From: Gemmatimonadaceae bacterium
GTDB lineage: Bacteria > Gemmatimonadota > Gemmatimonadetes > Gemmatimonadales > Gemmatimonadaceae
Reading direction: 5' to 3'
DNA: 6,427 bases
NCBI GenBank assembly: GCA_014379705.1
Contig: JACMLI010000401.1
Location: 1 to 6,427, forward strand
The translations under genes and the position numbers were made by a program. The notes below the pieces were generated by a model. The model worked only from the letters and a program-made list of their open reading frames with translations, was not told the DNA's origin and made no database searches. Positions within the stretch are counted from its first letter, which is position 1. Each line of letters opens with the position of its first letter. Below are positions 5,216 through 6,427 of the stretch, piece after piece.

Positions 5216-6427
5216 GAAGCCGTCCGTCCGCCCTGGCCAGCGCCCTGCTCCGTTCCGCCCTGGCCCTTGCTCTCGTGACCGTGGCCGGTCGCGCCGAGGC
5301 GCAACTCTACTTCGGCCAGAACCAGGTGCAGTTCGACAAGTTCCGCTGGAAGGTGCTCGAGACCGAACACTTCCTGATTCACTACTATCCGGAAGAAGAG
5401 AGCATCATCAACGATGCCGCCCGGATGACGGAGCGCTCGTACGCCCGCCTCTCGCGACTGCTGAACCACCAGTTCCGCGAGAAGAAGCCGCTGATCCTCT
5501 TCCGCTCCCGCACGGACTTCGCCCAGAACAACGTCACGGGTGACCTGGGCGAAGGCGTGGGGGGCGTGACCGAGGCCCTGCGTCACCGCATCCTGCTCCC
5601 GTTTACCGGCGACTTCCAGTCCTTCGAGCACGTGCTCGCGCACGAACTCGTGCACGGGTTCCAGTACGACATCTTCGCCCGTGGACGCGCCGGCAACGGC
5701 CTGCAGACGCTCGCCCAGGTGCAGCCGCCCCTGTGGATGATGGAAGGCATGGCCGAGTACCTGTCGCTCGGCCCCAAGCACATCCTCACACAGAGCTGGA
5801 TGCGCGACGCCGCCCTCAACGGCTCGCTGCCGACGATCAAGCTGATGACCGACTACCCGGACCGTTTCTTCCCGTATCGTTTCGGTGAGGCGTTATGGGA
5901 GTACATCGGTGAGCGCTGGGGCGACGACGTCATCGGCGAGATCCTCAACTCGACGCCAAACGTGGGAGTGGAGCGCGCGTTCAAGCGTGAGCTCGGCCTC
6001 TCCCTCGAGGAACTGAGCGACGAGTGGCGCGAGGCGATGCAGGTGAAGCACCTGCCGCAGATCGCGTCGCTCGATCGGGCCCGCAAGTTCTCCGACCCAT
6101 TGCTCAATCAGCGGAAGAGCGGGGGCATCGCGCAGCTCTTTGTGGCACCGTCGTATTCCCCGGACGGCAAGTACATCGCCTTCATCTCGCTGGGCAGCTA
6201 CCTGCGCGGCGAAGTCTTCCCCGACCTGTGGCTTGGCGACGGTGAGACGGGCAAGCGCATCAAGCGCCTGGTGAAGTCGGCGCTCGATCCGGACTTCGAG
6301 GAACTGCGTCTCCTGTATTCGCAGAGTGCGTTCTCGCCCGACAGTCGCATTCTCGCCTTCACGGCGCAGCGCGACGGCCGAGACGTGCTGAACACCATGG
6401 ACGTGCAGCGCCGCAAGATCATCAAGA
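5212..6427 (+). CDS. Secreted MA-type zinc metallopeptidase with TolB-like PD40 repeats (partial, C-terminus off the right edge)
   Basis: The frame is open from ATG 5212 to the right edge: 405 residues visible. Residues 1-30 are a classic signal peptide (Arg at 2 and 4, hydrophobic ALLRSALALALVTVAG at 11-26, AEA before Gln31), so the protein is exported. A peptidase domain follows. It has LETEHFLIHYYP (49-60), typical of the first strands in peptidase MA-like proteins, then HELVH (144-148; zinc ligands His144 and His148, catalytic Glu145) and WMMEGMAEYLS (175-185), where Glu178 is the likely third zinc ligand, as in gluzincins. From about 309 the sequence changes to beta-propeller repeats of TolB/PD40 type: YSPDGKYIAF (315-324) and FSPDSRILAF (374-383), each followed by turns and a strand. 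Proteins with this layout continue much further, often to a membrane-associated C-terminus; here that part is not seen. Substrate unknown. All catalytic residues are intact. Confidence 0.9.
   Translation, partial: MRSRPSALASALLRSALALALVTVAGRAEAQLYFGQNQVQFDKFRWKVLETEHFLIHYYPEEESIINDAARMTERSYARLSRLLNHQFREKKPLILFRSRTDFAQNNVTGDLGEGVGGVTEALRHRILLPFTGDFQSFEHVLAHELVHGFQYDIFARGRAGNGLQTLAQVQPPLWMMEGMAEYLSLGPKHILTQSWMRDAALNGSLPTIKLMTDYPDRFFPYRFGEALWEYIGERWGDDVIGEILNSTPNVGVERAFKRELGLSLEELSDEWREAMQVKHLPQIASLDRARKFSDPLLNQRKSGGIAQLFVAPSYSPDGKYIAFISLGSYLRGEVFPDLWLGDGETGKRIKRLVKSALDPDFEELRLLYSQSAFSPDSRILAFTAQRDGRDVLNTMDVQRRKIIK

Noticed and set aside
5146..5781. Minus-strand frame of 211 residues opposite the peptidase
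   Set aside because: Antisense to the HELVH-containing domain, and its composition is explained by the sense codons.

Overview
The window is GC-rich bacterial chromosomal DNA with dense genes, frequent GTG starts and uneven Shine-Dalgarno (SD) use. The order rpsF-rpsR-(DUF2232-type membrane protein)-rplI, followed by rsfS and a secreted MA-type metallopeptidase with TolB-like repeats, together with the composition, suggests Gemmatimonadota (Gemmatimonadetes) or a nearby phylum. This placement is inferred from synteny and style, not from a search.

Left third (1-2033), minus strand: a SRAP/HMCES/YedK-type abasic-site DNA-protein crosslinking protein (1323-2033) lies upstream of a secreted alpha/beta-hydrolase-fold protein (1-1207, cut by the left edge). 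The hydrolase lacks recognisable nucleophile, histidine and HG oxyanion motifs, so it looks like a pseudoenzyme. A GC-rich hairpin sits between them.

Divergent intergenic region (2034-2273): it carries a dyad built from tandem heptamers (CGGGATT and its complement), then the rpsF leader, whose strong SD could pair with a CCTCCC run upstream.

Middle (2274-4422), plus strand: a ribosomal protein operon of rpsF (S6), rpsR (S18, zinc-binding form), a polytopic DUF2232/YybS-like membrane protein and rplI (L9). Gaps are 2, 16 and 55 nt. A GC-rich hairpin with a short T run after rplI is the likely end.

Gap 4423-4837: terminator-like hairpin, then a large imperfect inverted repeat (4514-4640) whose arms are made of degenerate nonamers. 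No gene is seen here apart from a possible N-terminal extension of rsfS.

Right end (4838-6427), plus strand: rsfS (ribosomal silencing factor) overlaps by 4 nt (ATGA) a secreted zinc metallopeptidase with the beginning of a PD40/TolB-like propeller, cut by the right edge. The plus-strand genes mostly concern ribosome assembly and dormancy, with envelope proteins in the same transcription units. No phage, IS, CRISPR or tRNA was seen. No clear new system is present; the most unusual items are the two phased palindromes and the apparently dead hydrolase.
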